Shown one piece after another: positions 43,301-53,400 of a DNA stretch of 64,000 nucleotides. The translations under genes and the position numbers were made by a program. The stretch comes from Nematopogon swammerdamellus (lineage: Eukaryota; Arthropoda; Insecta; Lepidoptera; Adelidae): the NCBI GenBank assembly GCA_946902875.1, contig OX336355.1, positions 10,561,347 through 10,625,346 on the forward strand, written 5' to 3'. Below the pieces are notes generated by a model that made no database searches, had not been told where the DNA came from, and worked only from the letters and a program-made list of their open reading frames with translations. Within the stretch, counting starts at the first letter, position 1; every line of letters begins with the position of its first letter.

Positions 43301-44356
43301 CGTAGATATATAGCCACCCCACCCCAGCCTTTCAAAGTACGGTCGTTCCGTATAAGTTGATAGCCAGGTAAAGAGAAGGCAGTGGAAGGCAGAGTGGGCT
43401 TTAACAGAGATTCTGACACCAGTACAGCATGCAAATGTTGACTGGTGAAAGATGTGAGTAGGTCGGGGTAATGAGCAGGAATACTCTCAGCATTAATGTG
43501 GCACACGTTGAAATTTTTGGGAAAACAAGAAAACTTGCAATTCAGTGTCTCCCCCAGATGAGGAGCACTGGAGAAGGAATCTTCTGCATCACTGAAATTG
43601 TCTGCTGAGGAGGAGGATGAGAAAGCTGAAAAAAAAGAATCTGAGTCAGAACACATAAATAGATAATAATAATACAAATATATATATAATAAATTAAAAC
43701 AAATATCAATAACAGATATAACAACAACAATTAGATTGCAGTGCCAACATGACACCCAGAGAACCGCCAGAAAGGTTGCAGAGCTTATATAAATAAAGAT
43801 TTACACACACAGTAAAACTGAAACAGACCCAACGCACATATTGAATGGATTTATAAAACTAACAAAGAGAAAAAGTAATTGAAATAAAAGCTAACTAAAA
43901 GAGATTCACAGGATAATAAAGACAGAATGCTGTCTATTTGAATTCTGTGGTCTGTGTCTATCTATATCACTTCCGAGTAAAATAATAATCACTTAAATAG
44001 TTCACACAATACGCTAACAATATTGTTCATACTTCAAATAGTATTAATTTGGGTAAGCCAAAAATAAAATAAAAACCCATATTTTGTATCATCCAACACT
44101 ACGAGTACATAATTTTATGGACAGTATCATCCATCACTATCCGCTAAGCGGGCGAAATGTCACCTCGCTACTCGCACCTTTTGAAGTTATGGAAATAATT
44201 TGATCTAGGTATTATAATTTACATTGTAGGTTGTAACTAAGCGCAAATTATATAACAATATAGTGTACGAGTATATGTTCGTTTTGACATTGGTGCAAAG
44301 AATAGTAGACATCAAGTGGGAGTGACAAAATATTTGAAGCATTACAGTATTTACCA
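40397..44356 (-). mobile_element. CR1-like LINE copy with short-repeat tail
   Basis: The 3' side ends in a TTGATTTGATTTG tail (minus strand) at about 40397-40410, preceded by AATAAACG. A short duplicated ATTTTTT (40390-40396 and 44357-44363) may be the target-site duplication. The 5' boundary near 44356 is inferred from where the host element resumes. The 600 bp between 43756 and 44356 has no ORF. Confidence 0.55.
40723..43755 (-). CDS. CR1-like LINE polyprotein: endonuclease plus reverse transcriptase
   Basis: An uninterrupted 1010-codon ORF. The endonuclease occupies about residues 75-295: NVCHINAES, the SES glutamate, GWGGVAIYLR, ILGDFNTCLL and FSRHDLIFAS. The reverse transcriptase follows: NYRPISILPFLSKVLERVV, motif A LLDFSSAFNSVD, motif B AGVPQGGVLSPLLF and motif C HLYADDLQLY. 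The C-terminus ends WNELPLRLRQ..FRVLLKDYLL, as in the CR1 group. The first about 40 residues are low-complexity and the real start may be later. It is on the same strand as the F-box gene. No ORF1 was recognised. Confidence 0.93.
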   Translation of the reverse strand: MSCWHCNLIVVVISVIDICFNLLYIYLYYYYLFMCSDSDSFFSAFSSSSSADNFSDAEDSFSSAPHLGETLNCKFSCFPKNFNVCHINAESIPAHYPDLLTSFTSQHLHAVLVSESLLKPTLPSTAFSLPGYQLIRNDRTLKGWGGVAIYLRSNISSKIINKSSSEYSESAEYILLELNFNHTKVLLGVFYCPPRINYFNEFEQILEQTAPDFDHIIILGDFNTCLLRDDLRSRRLLSLTKSVGIDILPLDATFHTDDSHTLLDLILTSRTDLVQSHGQLLAPGFSRHDLIFASYRIKPPKQKPKILLQRSFAKMDLQALRHEAGAIDWTPLYDDDSIDVKVELLSKNITQLYDRHAPVRAVRMKHLPAPWLNAEIRKMMAKRDALKRRLRSASNDESKAKYRAVRNQCTRMCRDAKRRHISGSIEHCPPKQLWKFLRSLGVGKASTDAASSIDLNALNSHFSASPITMDPIVKADTIRRLHAVSLPDSDPFDFIPVFGCEIKKIILSIHSKAMGADDMSRDLYIPILDNILPVITHIINHSLVSGCFPDLWKKAYVIPLPKISNPSLFSNYRPISILPFLSKVLERVVHYQLSNYLSSNQLLDQLQSGFRPAHSTTSALVKITDDIRHAMDNRKLTILVLLDFSSAFNSVDFDIMLAILGTLNISQPVIDWFSSYLYGRCQCVRLDNISSNWCCTTAGVPQGGVLSPLLFSIFINTVVASLMCHYHLYADDLQLYRHFRVEDVDSAFALMNIDLDSVLSWAERYGLLVNPQKTQAIIIGSTKLLGKLDKTSLPHILFNGVAVPLVKVVKNLGLYIDETLSWNVQVGEVSRKVFASMHSLKRLQNFLPISTKTMLVQSLLLPILDYADVCYLDVNEELLNKLDRLLNMCIRYIFGLRKFDHISEFRSSLQWLDIRRRRNSHVLSLLYCTLNDPAAPKYLSDRFQMLSSHGVPLRSSDTLVLAIPSHSSVFYTDSFTVHAARMWNELPLRLRQCASIHTFRVLLKDYLLNS

Positions 44357-44546
44357 ATTTTTTGGACCATGGGTTCGAATCCCACCGAATCTTTTTGGTT
44401 TTTTTTGCTTTTTTTTTCTTTTTTAAGCAATGTTACGGTGTTTAAATTGTTTTAGGGTGTTTAGTTTTTTTTATAACCACCTAAGAATTATTTTCGGAAA
44501 TACAAACTTGTAACAAAAACGACATGCACCGCCTCAAAATTAGGTT

Positions 44547-44603
44547 AGGGTTAATATATAGAAGATGCGTCGCGTAGCGACGCATCTTCTATATATTAAC
44601 CCT
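44547..44603. repeat. Perfect hairpin, 27-bp arms, 3-nt loop
   Basis: The left arm (44547-44573) starts AGGGTTAATATATAGAAGAT and the right arm (44577-44603) is the exact complement, with GTA between. The related element at 4283-4345 keeps only the outer AGGGTTAAT/ATTAACCCT. Confidence 0.9.
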
Positions 44604-45220
44604 GGTTATTTTTTTTTAAACCACCAAAACATCATTTATTTATCACTTCAAGGAGTGGTTCCGCAGGATCGCAGGAACAGCAGGCACGACAATGGCTTTC
44701 AGGTGGCGCACCGCTCTTTGATTGTGCTGTGTGTGTGTGTGTCTGGCTTGTTTTTACCTGACAGCTGTCAGTTTTGGTTGCTAATTCCGATGTACATAAT
44801 TTTTGTTTGTTGCTTGAAACGAACGTCGATGACGTTTGTGCGAGGGCGCTGCTGCAGCATTAGGGTTGTCAATTTTGAAAATTTCCTTAGACTTTCTTCA
44901 ATGATCATGATCAATGATCAATCTCTCCCCAGACATATATATTGGTAATCTGTGTCAATCTCGACCGCGCCACTAAACATGGCGGACGTGCCTGAACACG
45001 ATGTTAAGCGGGCTTGGCCGCTAGCGCCGATCTAATTACAGAGCGCGATTTCGTTTTGTTACTCATGTCTCTTACAGGGATTGTTCTGTGTTGTGGAAGG
45101 TGAAAAGCAAAGGTTCCCTGAACAAAAAGAAAACGGTCCACTGCGTTGCAAAACATCACGCAATGACTACTTTATAAGTCAACATATAAAGAAGAACAAT
45201 AAAAAACCGTTCCGTGTACC

Positions 45221-45515
45221 ATGCCCCCTGCATCTCTCCCCGTGCATGTCGTAAAAGGCGACTAAGGGATAAGGACAAGATGTCGTGCTAAGGGCGACAG
45301 GCTAGCCACCTCTCATCTTAGCGCGGTCCTTCCACCGAGTCATGCAGCTGGTGGGTTTTCGTGCCTTATGTGCTTGATAGTTATCTGGTCCGAATACTTT
45401 GTTAAACGTACATCGGTACACCAGTGATGTGCTGTAGTTTACAAAAGTACTTGCAGCACAACACCGATTACTCTGCTCACCCCGATTGTCGGTATACAGC
45501 GTGTGGTATGTATGA
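45221..45515 (+). repeat. Head-C repeat
   Basis: CATCTCTCCCCGTGCATGTC, AAAGGCGACTAAGGGATAAG, TCCTTCCACCGAGTCATGCA and GCAGCACAACACCGATTACT occur in the family order. Confidence 0.8.
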
Positions 45516-46088
45516 ATGTATGTTACAATAAAAACAATTCCAGTCAGTCAGGCTAAGTTTGTTCTTTGCAAATGTTCACGAGTGAACCGGTATCTTAATT
45601 TGTACCATTTCTCAACAGAACCCGCGAGAGTTATTGCATGAAATGTCATATCTACGTTTGAAATCATTGTTTATATGTCTAGGCGACACACACTACCGTT
45701 CTCTCTCTACACAGTTTGGCATTCGAATGAGATGTGCGCGATTGATGCACTGTCAATCATTTGAAACCGCCAATCACGTAGACATTATTGCGATTGATCG
45801 TCTCCGGGACAACTTAGAACTATGATTATTAATCTGGTTGATCTATTTCGTACAGCGAAATCGTACAAACCGATTATGGCAACATAGAGCTCAGGTTAGC
45901 CAACTTTATAGCTAGAGTAAAATAACTGTCAAGTTGACGTTTTCATTTCAGGGTTCCGTAGTCAATTAATAATTTAAATCAGCAATTTATGAATGAAACG
46001 GAAAAACATATCGTTTTCTCCTTCAACCTATATAGGTAGCTCTTCATATACAGGGTGTTTGATGACTATAGGTCATAAAGCAAACCAG

Positions 46089-46325
46089 GTACAGTTTGTC
46101 TATAAAGTCGTGACATGAATGTTTGAGGAACTAACATTAATCATGGGCCTGGCAACACCAAACATAAGTACAATCAGCTGTCAATGTAATCTGTCTTATT
46201 TATTTACTCATTTTACTTGAACGAACTGCTAGTATCAAAATCGTTTTGGTCACACTATATAGGGTTGCTACATGCATGTCAGCAGCGCCATCATTTAATG
46301 TCACGACTTTATAGACAAACTGTAC
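46089..46325. mobile_element. 237-bp MITE with 28-bp perfect TIRs
   Basis: Left arm 46089-46116 starts GTACAGTTTGTCTATAAAGT and right arm 46298-46325 is its exact complement. Confidence 0.8.
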
Positions 46326-46517
46326 TCCTAAGCCTATTCGGAGCAAAAAAGTTAGATGACATTTTGTTCTACGGTGAACTTTTTTTTTCATACAAAACTA
46401 AATAAAATTATTTAGTTAATAATAAAATAATAAAATAATTTTAGTTTTATGGAAAAAAAAGTTCTCCGTAGAACTAAATGTCATCTAACTTTTTTGCTCC
46501 TAATAGGCTCAGGAGTA
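46323..46517. mobile_element. 195-bp foldback MITE
   Basis: TACTCCTAAGCCTATTCGGA and GGCTCAGGAGTA are the inverted ends. GAGCAAAAAAGTTAGATGAC is complemented near 46480-46500. The arms are about 80 bp and the centre is AT-rich. It overlaps the end of the 46089-46325 element. Confidence 0.75.
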
Positions 46518-46862
46518 CCTGGTTTGCTTTATGACCAAAGACATTAAACCCACCCTCTTTATGACCTATAGTCCAAAGAGATTTTATGTATAGAGTGAGC
46601 ACTACGAAGAAAGAATACAGAGAAATGACGGCCAATAACTGAGGTATGAGGTAAGGTAGCGGGGTGGCGGAACGCTGAGCCGCGCGGGGCGGGAAGCGAG
46701 CGGGAGAGGGGCTAGCTAGCGAGCGAAGCGACTAGCGGCTAGCGGCCCGGCCGGCCCGGCCGGTCAGTCAACACGTGCATTGGAATACGTAGGGTTGTCA
46801 CTTAGTCTACCAAAAATATATTTTTCGATTTATTATTTTACGAGTAGGTATTATGGTTAATT

Positions 46863-46926
46863 GTGCCCGTAGTCTAGTGGTAACGCTTCTCAATGCAGAA
46901 GTTGCGGGTTCAAAATCCCGGGCACT
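46863..46926 (+). repeat. Degenerate tRNA-like sequence
   Basis: GTGCCCG/CGGGCAC form a 7-bp acceptor stem, with TAGTCTAGTGGTAAC and GGGTTCAAAATCCC as A/B boxes. The anticodon loop has 6 or 8 nt and the T loop has one extra A, so this is a tRNA pseudogene or SINE head rather than a functional tRNA. Confidence 0.5.
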
Positions 46927-47401
46927 AACTAATGTACTTATTTATTTCCTTGATAAAGATTGATATACGTGCATTTCATAACGAATAGGTACGATCGCTC
47001 CGGTGAAGAAAAATAAAGTTAGGTAACTAGTGCACACTGGTCTATGAAAGGTATTTTTGTGTAAACTGCTTCTGATTTCCACTGGTCACCATGTACGAGT
47101 AATCGAATCGGATATAACAAATTGTGACAAGTTCGAGTGCAATATGACTGCCATAAGAATACTCAATAAACAATAAAACAACAACAATAAAAACAATACC
47201 TCCTATGTCAGTGAGCAGAGTCCGTGCCTAGCAGTGAGACGTTTTAAAGGATTATAGAAGAAAACAGATAGTGAATTTCATCGAAAAAAACGTTTTTATG
47301 TATTTAAACTTAAAATACAGAACTATAATAACTTGAAATACATACCTAAACTTATATGGGTTTTTAAATTACCGTGGTTATTTGACATTTTAAGAAGTAA
47401 C

Positions 47402-47536
47402 AACGGCTTTACTCACTATCGAAATACGAGCTGTGTGGCTCGACATTTCGGCCAGAGTGCTCATGATGATGGGCCATACGTTTGGCCCGAAACGTCGAGC
47501 CACACAGCTCATATTTCGACCGCGAGTAAAGCCGTT
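47402..47536. mobile_element. 135-bp inverted-repeat element
   Basis: AACGGCTTTACTCACTATCG with GCTGTGTGGCTCGACATTTC, and the complement GAAACGTCGAGCCACACAGC with CGCGAGTAAAGCCGTT. The arms are about 50 bp. Confidence 0.7.
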
Positions 47537-47539
47537 TTG

Positions 47540-48262
47540 TATTCTTATAATACCTACACTTAATAACTAGAATAATATCTAAAAAACTAAACTTAATAAT
47601 AAAGAATTCATAACTGCGGTCTTGGCCTTGGACTAAGCTTAAAATCTCCAAACCAAACATACATAAAATAAAGAGTGCAGCATTTATAAATATATATATA
47701 TATATATATATAACTAAAAAAAAACATTAGGTATACTTTGGACTACACACACAAACACAACTAAAATAACTCTTCCTCCGTACTTAAACAAAATAATTTT
47801 AATTTCACTTTACACAAATTTAAATTTTCACTTTCCCTTAAACAATGTATCATCTTGGACTATTTTTATCCATCTTTCTCGTATTGATCCCTTAGAAGGA
47901 TGTGGAAACATTGTAAAAAAAATTTTTTCTTGAAAATTTCTCAATTACTTACTAATTAAAAAAAAATAAAAGAATAGCGACAACCCTAATTAGCGGTCAA
48001 TTCACTCTCATATTTTAACGTGGTTTAATACATATTTATTTACTTTCATACATGATATCCCAGAACTCTATTTCTAATCATTCATATGTGGCAGCCCTAA
48101 TGAGCGCGTTCAATTTATTTGTTTAATTAAATAATGCTTATGTTATTGCAATGCGAGGTCAATACATAAAATGTACAAAATTTTCAAATTGAAGTAGCCT
48201 TGTGACAGCCCTAATTGGCCAGTTGAACCAAATATTTCTAAGCACATGGAAAACAATATATT
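47540..48262. other. AT-rich stretch, no gene
   Basis: It includes a TA microsatellite at about 47690-47711. No coding signal is seen. Confidence 0.4.
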
Positions 48263-48766
48263 ATATATAAGGTCTTTCAAAATTAGTTAATAGTACGCTA
48301 AGGGGGGGTTCTGTATCGTAAATAAATCACTTTTGAGGAACAAAGATTTTTTTTTACAAAAAAAAAAAATTATAATAATGTAAAATGTAAAAAAAAATTC
48401 TTTTCTTAATCGTTTCAGTTTCATGCCAGGAACAAAAAAGTCTTCAAACACATAGATCTCTTTCTTTCAGAAATTGTGAAAACCACAATTTTAGTTTTAT
48501 TAGTATGGAATAGAAAGAATTTGATTTTTTTTACCAACTTACACGTGTTACATCAAAATGGTAATGAAGACTTTTTTGTTACTGTTATGAAAATGAATCG
48601 ATTAGGCTATAAAAATCAACCACATATTTTTTTATTTAAATACATACAAAACATTTTACATAAAAAAAGCCTAAGGTCCAAAAAATTTTATATAGGTTTT
48701 ACTCCCTATATGATGCAGAACCCCCCCTTAGCGTACTATTAACTAATTTTGAAAGACCTTATATAT
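48263..48766. mobile_element. 500-bp MITE with G7/C7 in its TIRs
   Basis: AAGGTCTTTCAAAATTAGTT and AATAGTACGCTAAGGGGGGG at the left are complemented by CCCCCCCTTAGCGTACTATT and AACTAATTTTGAAAGACCTT at the right. The arms are about 50 bp. The 88-codon ORF inside is not convincing. Confidence 0.75.
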
Positions 48767-49369
48767 TAAGATCACAATGAAGTGATAATTACCTATGAAA
48801 TGAGATGCCATCAGTTTTCCCAATATTTTTGGTATGATTTTTGCAATATCGCAATTCGCAACACACAACCGGGCATAATGAATGACTGGCGCGATGCGAG
48901 CCGCAGACGGACGGCAGCGAGCGCGCGGACGGCGCGTCCGCCGCGTTCGGTCGCTCGCGAGCTACTAGTCTCAAGAGGGTCCCTCCGCGTAATGGTTACT
49001 CCACCGCGGTGGAGCGAAGGCTGTTGCCCGGGTAAGAGGTCTAGTAGAATACATGATACGTCATTGCTATAGTCATCAAACCATGGAGTTGAATCTTCCC
49101 CAACTCCATGCATCAAACACCCTGTATATGTATATATCAACCGTCCGTGTAGGTGCCGCTCGTCTTTTTCTGTAACCGTTCCCTGACGGAAGGCGCGCGC
49201 GAAAATCCCGATGTTTTACGGAGATAGATAGCTCGCCCCGGACGTCGACTCCTGGGACTTCTTAATTAATCCGAACGCAGGCCTACTATTTGTTTACCAC
49301 CGTGTACGTAATGAATTACAACAAATAAGCGTAGGCCGATGGATCGTGCGAACTGTTGTTGCGTGCGTT

Positions 49370-49417
49370 GTTCGGAGCAAGTTGTCACGGCTCGAGCCGT
49401 GACAACTTGCTCCGAAC
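49370..49417. repeat. Perfect 48-bp palindrome without spacer
   Basis: 24-bp arms start GTTCGGAGCAAGTTGTCACG and meet at CTCGAG (49391-49396) with no loop. It lies about 1 kb upstream of the SH3 gene start. Confidence 0.9.
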
Positions 49418-49419
49418 CA

Positions 49420-50462
49420 GGCTGGTTAAACGGTGCGCAGTGCGGAGCACCTCATGCCGGGCGTCGCGCCATGTTTAACGGCACCTTGGCGAAGATAGCT
49501 CGTGCGTAGCTATCCGCCGAGCGAGACATGTTCGATCCATCTAAACATTCCAGAGTACTATGACAATTTAAATTTTTTCAACAGAAAATTAGGATATAAT
49601 TTCAGAATATCTATAACAAGACAGACAAAGTAAAGCTATGACAGTGCACGCAGTCGATGTGACCATATACAACATACCGTAAATTATACTACATACCGCA
49701 AAAGACACGCGATATGGCAATTTGACAGTTCTCTCTCTCACTTGCTCACGCACGCACGACACGACATAATGGCGACAAAACTAGTGGCCAATGGCCAACA
49801 AACACGCGTAGTATATATTCTTTGATCGAGATAGCACAAGTACAAGTGTGCGCCAATGTTAGTTATTCCATTCTGAACTAACGTAACCCTTCAAGCTTAT
49901 GGAAAATTACAAATATCCCGAAACGATCTCTACATCTTTCCAACGAATTCTTTCAAATAAATACGTAGTATAATAGTATTAACCCATCTCGTCTCGCAAG
50001 TGCTGTCTGGCTGGTCTGACAGTATTTCCTTCCTTTCCTTCCGATTCCGAAATCGAAACATCGAACGAAACGTCCAAAGAGTTTGTATTACGTCGCTGCA
50101 GGCAGCGACACTCTTTGGAAACGTCATTCTCCCCTCCCCTCCCAGCCAGCACGCGCCCGTCATCCGCAAAGAATATAATCCGATCAAAGAGTTATATTTT
50201 ATACGAACGTACTTCTTACCTATGCCCACATAAGAAGTCGCTATTGCACATCCGATGGAATTTGGATTCTTTGCTGCAACGAAATTTTCATTTTACCAGC
50301 CTTGCTTCTTTATTTATTATCGATCGATCTGACTGAAGACGACCACGACCAACCAGTCTCCGACGTCTCCGTTCAGTTTTTATTGTAGGTATTCTGTGTG
50401 AGTGAGTTTCATCGAGGAAAATTATAGTGTCGATGTCACCGTAAAGGAGCCGTAAAGATAAC
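49420..50462. promoter_or_regulatory. 5' flank of the SH3 gene
   Basis: Mixed-composition, non-repetitive-looking sequence ends at the ATG at 50463. The promoter and 5' UTR should lie here, but no TATA box or start site can be named. GC-rich sequence continues into intron 1 (50520-50770). Confidence 0.35.
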
Positions 50463-53400
50463 ATGGATCACTTGCAAGGGCTCGGTGAGTACCTATAACG
50501 TAGAAATTTCACCAGGAAGTCATTTCTGCCCGTTCGGATCTTGGCGCCGCCCGTGCACTCCGCGCGGCGATGTCTTGTCGCGCCTGGTGCAGAGTTCATT
50601 GTGTTGTGAGCTAGGCGTTGTGCGTCGCGCACAAGGTCGCATAACTCCGTACCAGGCACGGTCGGGTCGCGACGGCGCGCGCGGCACTGCGCGCTACTCG
50701 GCTATCTCGCACGCCCGGGGGGTGGATCTAGTTTGTTATCTGCCTGGATTGCGCACGTCGCGCTCTGGCTCTGGACACTTTAGTTGCGTGTATGTTACCC
50801 GACCGTGCACTCGTGCAATAGTATATTTAGAGAGTGAAGCAGGAAACGACAGATTAGTTAGCGGAGGGATTGATAGGTGGATTGTGTGATTTATTGAGTG
50901 TCGTTGCATTGTTCCTGGACATTCGTGTGTTCTCATCTTCATTGTTGTTTGTTTGAGTTACCAGTGAGTTTATGTTTTTTGTTTCTCTAAAACCTTAATT
51001 TCTCTAAATCAGCCATCCGACAACGTACAAATGCGCCAAATGCTTGTTTCCTTAATAACCAATGATATCATTCAGTCTATCTATTCTATTTTAAATGTCT
51101 GTGATTGATTAAAATGAAAAGTAAGTTTCTTCATGGTCCTAGATTGCGAAAACTGGAAGTAGAATATGAAATGAAGGTTCCAACAGTGTGAAGTTTAACC
51201 TGTTGCCTTCCTTAGTATGGTGCTACATCCCTTGACTTCCAGGCGTTTTAGCCGCGCCGCGGCACCGAGCGCTGAGCTTGACAGGAACTCAAATATTTCA
51301 TAAAGTAATGAAGTCAGATGAATAAACTCTATTCGCACTAATAGCTAATCAAATTACCCACAAAATGATGTAAAACGAGGATTGACTAGACATATTTTTT
51401 GAACTGCAAGAAAAGCAAAACACTTCGTAATTTTTTCCTAAATTTTATAACCTAAAATTTACAATCCCCACACAAATCATATATAACTACATGAAGAACA
51501 GTACCTCTAAAAGGCCCCAAACGCACGTACGTGAGACTTGAATCCAATCCACAAATAAATAAAAAAAACAAGGAACCTTCACAGTGAAAAATTATAGACG
51601 TGTGTTTGATGAAAATCGCAAGTATTTTGAAACATAAATTGATATTTCTACCGTGTTTCACTAAGAAAAATTCATTGAAGTAGCTATTAGCTGTATTTCG
51701 ATCTCCAGCGTAGGACGACCGCGCGGCTGACTTGAAAGCCAATGGCTGTAAGTGACGGGTCGTCCGCGCGGTCGAGTTGGAACCCCAAGAGTTAAATATA
51801 TTTTATTTGCTATGAGTATTGTGTACCAATCTAAAAATTAAACTCTAACAACTATCTACAAAAATCTACAAAACTCTAACAGCGCTAATCTACACATAAA
51901 CAAACTGTTTAGTTATGCTTTTAAAAAATAAGATTTTAAAAATTAAGGTAATCGTCACTTTTTATTATAGTGACTACAAAGTCACTTGTACAAACAAATG
52001 ATGTTAATTTTGAATATGTTACAATTGTAACACCACTACAATTTTTGGCTGGAGAATTGTGATATGTATAGGTAGTTTTTAAGGGCATGGGCAAATCTCT
52101 GGTAGTACTTTTTTTGTTCACAGTGATTTTTAAAAAATTTATCAATTTTAATGTAAACTGAACAAAAATTCACTGAAAGGGCTAAAGCAACAGTACAGTC
52201 TACGAGTAAACCTAAAAACTATTCATTATGTACTAGCTACATGTCTCCTCTACTTCCATACCAAATTTTGTTCGATTTTGTGGAATAGATATCCAACTAG
52301 AGCGGTTTATGTGACTAAAATAGAGAAATTTAAAAAAAAATTAAAAAAAATCATAACCATTGATTTTCGCGAAACTAATGTTATTTTTAAATGAGTCAAC
52401 ATGATGTCCTCCATCTAAAAAAAAATTTTGGACCACTATAACTGGGCCACCCTGTATAATATATACAGAGTAGTTAGTAGTAGTAGTAGAGGAGCAGTAG
52501 AAATAGCGGAGCTCAAAGGCGGACTTATCACTCCAAATTATTTGTGTCTACAGTCAATCTTAAAATAGTCTTGTGATGTTGACATTTTAAAAATAAAAAT
52601 ATTCCCAAAACACAACAAACTCATGTTCCATAAGGAATTGTGTGAAAATGTACTTGAGATTAACTAACTCCTGAAATGTACACAGGTATGAAGGGTCCGG
52701 TGCGGCCCGCTCCGTCTGTGCCAGCGTTTGCGCCCACGCGCTACTCCCCCGTTACCAACTGGAACGATGATCCCTTCTCTGCGGATGTCTTCGAACCCGC
52801 TTCCTCGTTCCGCGAGAAGAAGAAACCACCGCCGCGCCCGCCGCCGCCTAAATTTCAACCGAAAGCACATCCTGAGATTCCGGCTAAGCCCACTCACTTC
52901 AACAGAAAACAGACCATTCTCACATCGCTGATGTCGCGTAAGGATCGAACTCAACGAACTACCACGCGGACCGTCCAACAGAAATTCACGACAGAGTTCA
53001 GCGACGAAGTGGTAACACAGAAGGCATTCCCGAAATGCGAGGGCAGGAGCGTGCAGACTGCTTCGTTAATAGACCTCTCATCTCCGCCTAGCTCGCCCAC
53101 CTTCACCACCCGCTCCAGCAGCGACGGTCTCAGCGTCGACAGCTTCGGCTCGGACGCGACGTCATCGACCAATCAGCAACGCGTCACCAACGGCAACCAG
53201 TCGCAACCCGAGAGCGGCTTCGAAGACGACTTCGATCTGTTCCTCTCCGATAGAAAAACACTCAGCAAAGAGGACACGATGGATGACTTTGCGAACTTCG
53301 ATCCGTTCTCGCCGGTGCAGACGAAACCGCCTATTCTGAAGAAGCCCAAGGTCTCCAAATTCAACGACCAGTTGCTCTGCAACGGAAAGAGCGTACAGCC

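Larger units (their letters stand above)
40250..44712. mobile_element. TIR element with tRNA-like core, split by a CR1-like LINE
   Basis: Inverted ends: ACCTGAAAGCCATTGTTGTG (from 40259) against CACGACAATGGCTTTCAGGT (to 44704), extending through CTGCTGTTCCTGCGATCCT. The tRNA-like core is broken. The A-box half (GTCAGCTCAGTGGTAAGCAT) ends at about 40390 and the B-box half (GACCATGGGTTCGAATCCCA) resumes at about 44365. The complete arrangement is seen in inverse at 1810-2330. Without the LINE the element is about 500 bp. Confidence 0.6.
46045..49130. mobile_element. 3.1-kb segment bounded by 20-bp perfect inverted repeats
   Basis: CATATACAGGGTGTTTGATG at 46045-46064 is exactly complemented at 49111-49130. 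The interior is a stack of smaller elements (46089-46325, 46323-46517, 47402-47536, 48263-48766) and a GC-rich block (46650-46770). No transposase ORF is seen. Either this is one element loaded with later insertions or two separate ends of a common family. Confidence 0.5.

Noticed and set aside
46863..46926. Functional tRNA gene
   Set aside because: The acceptor stem pairs, but the anticodon and T loops have wrong sizes; treated as tRNA-derived repeat.
48476..48742. 88-codon plus-strand ORF
   Set aside because: It lies wholly inside a MITE and ends in the terminal inverted repeat.
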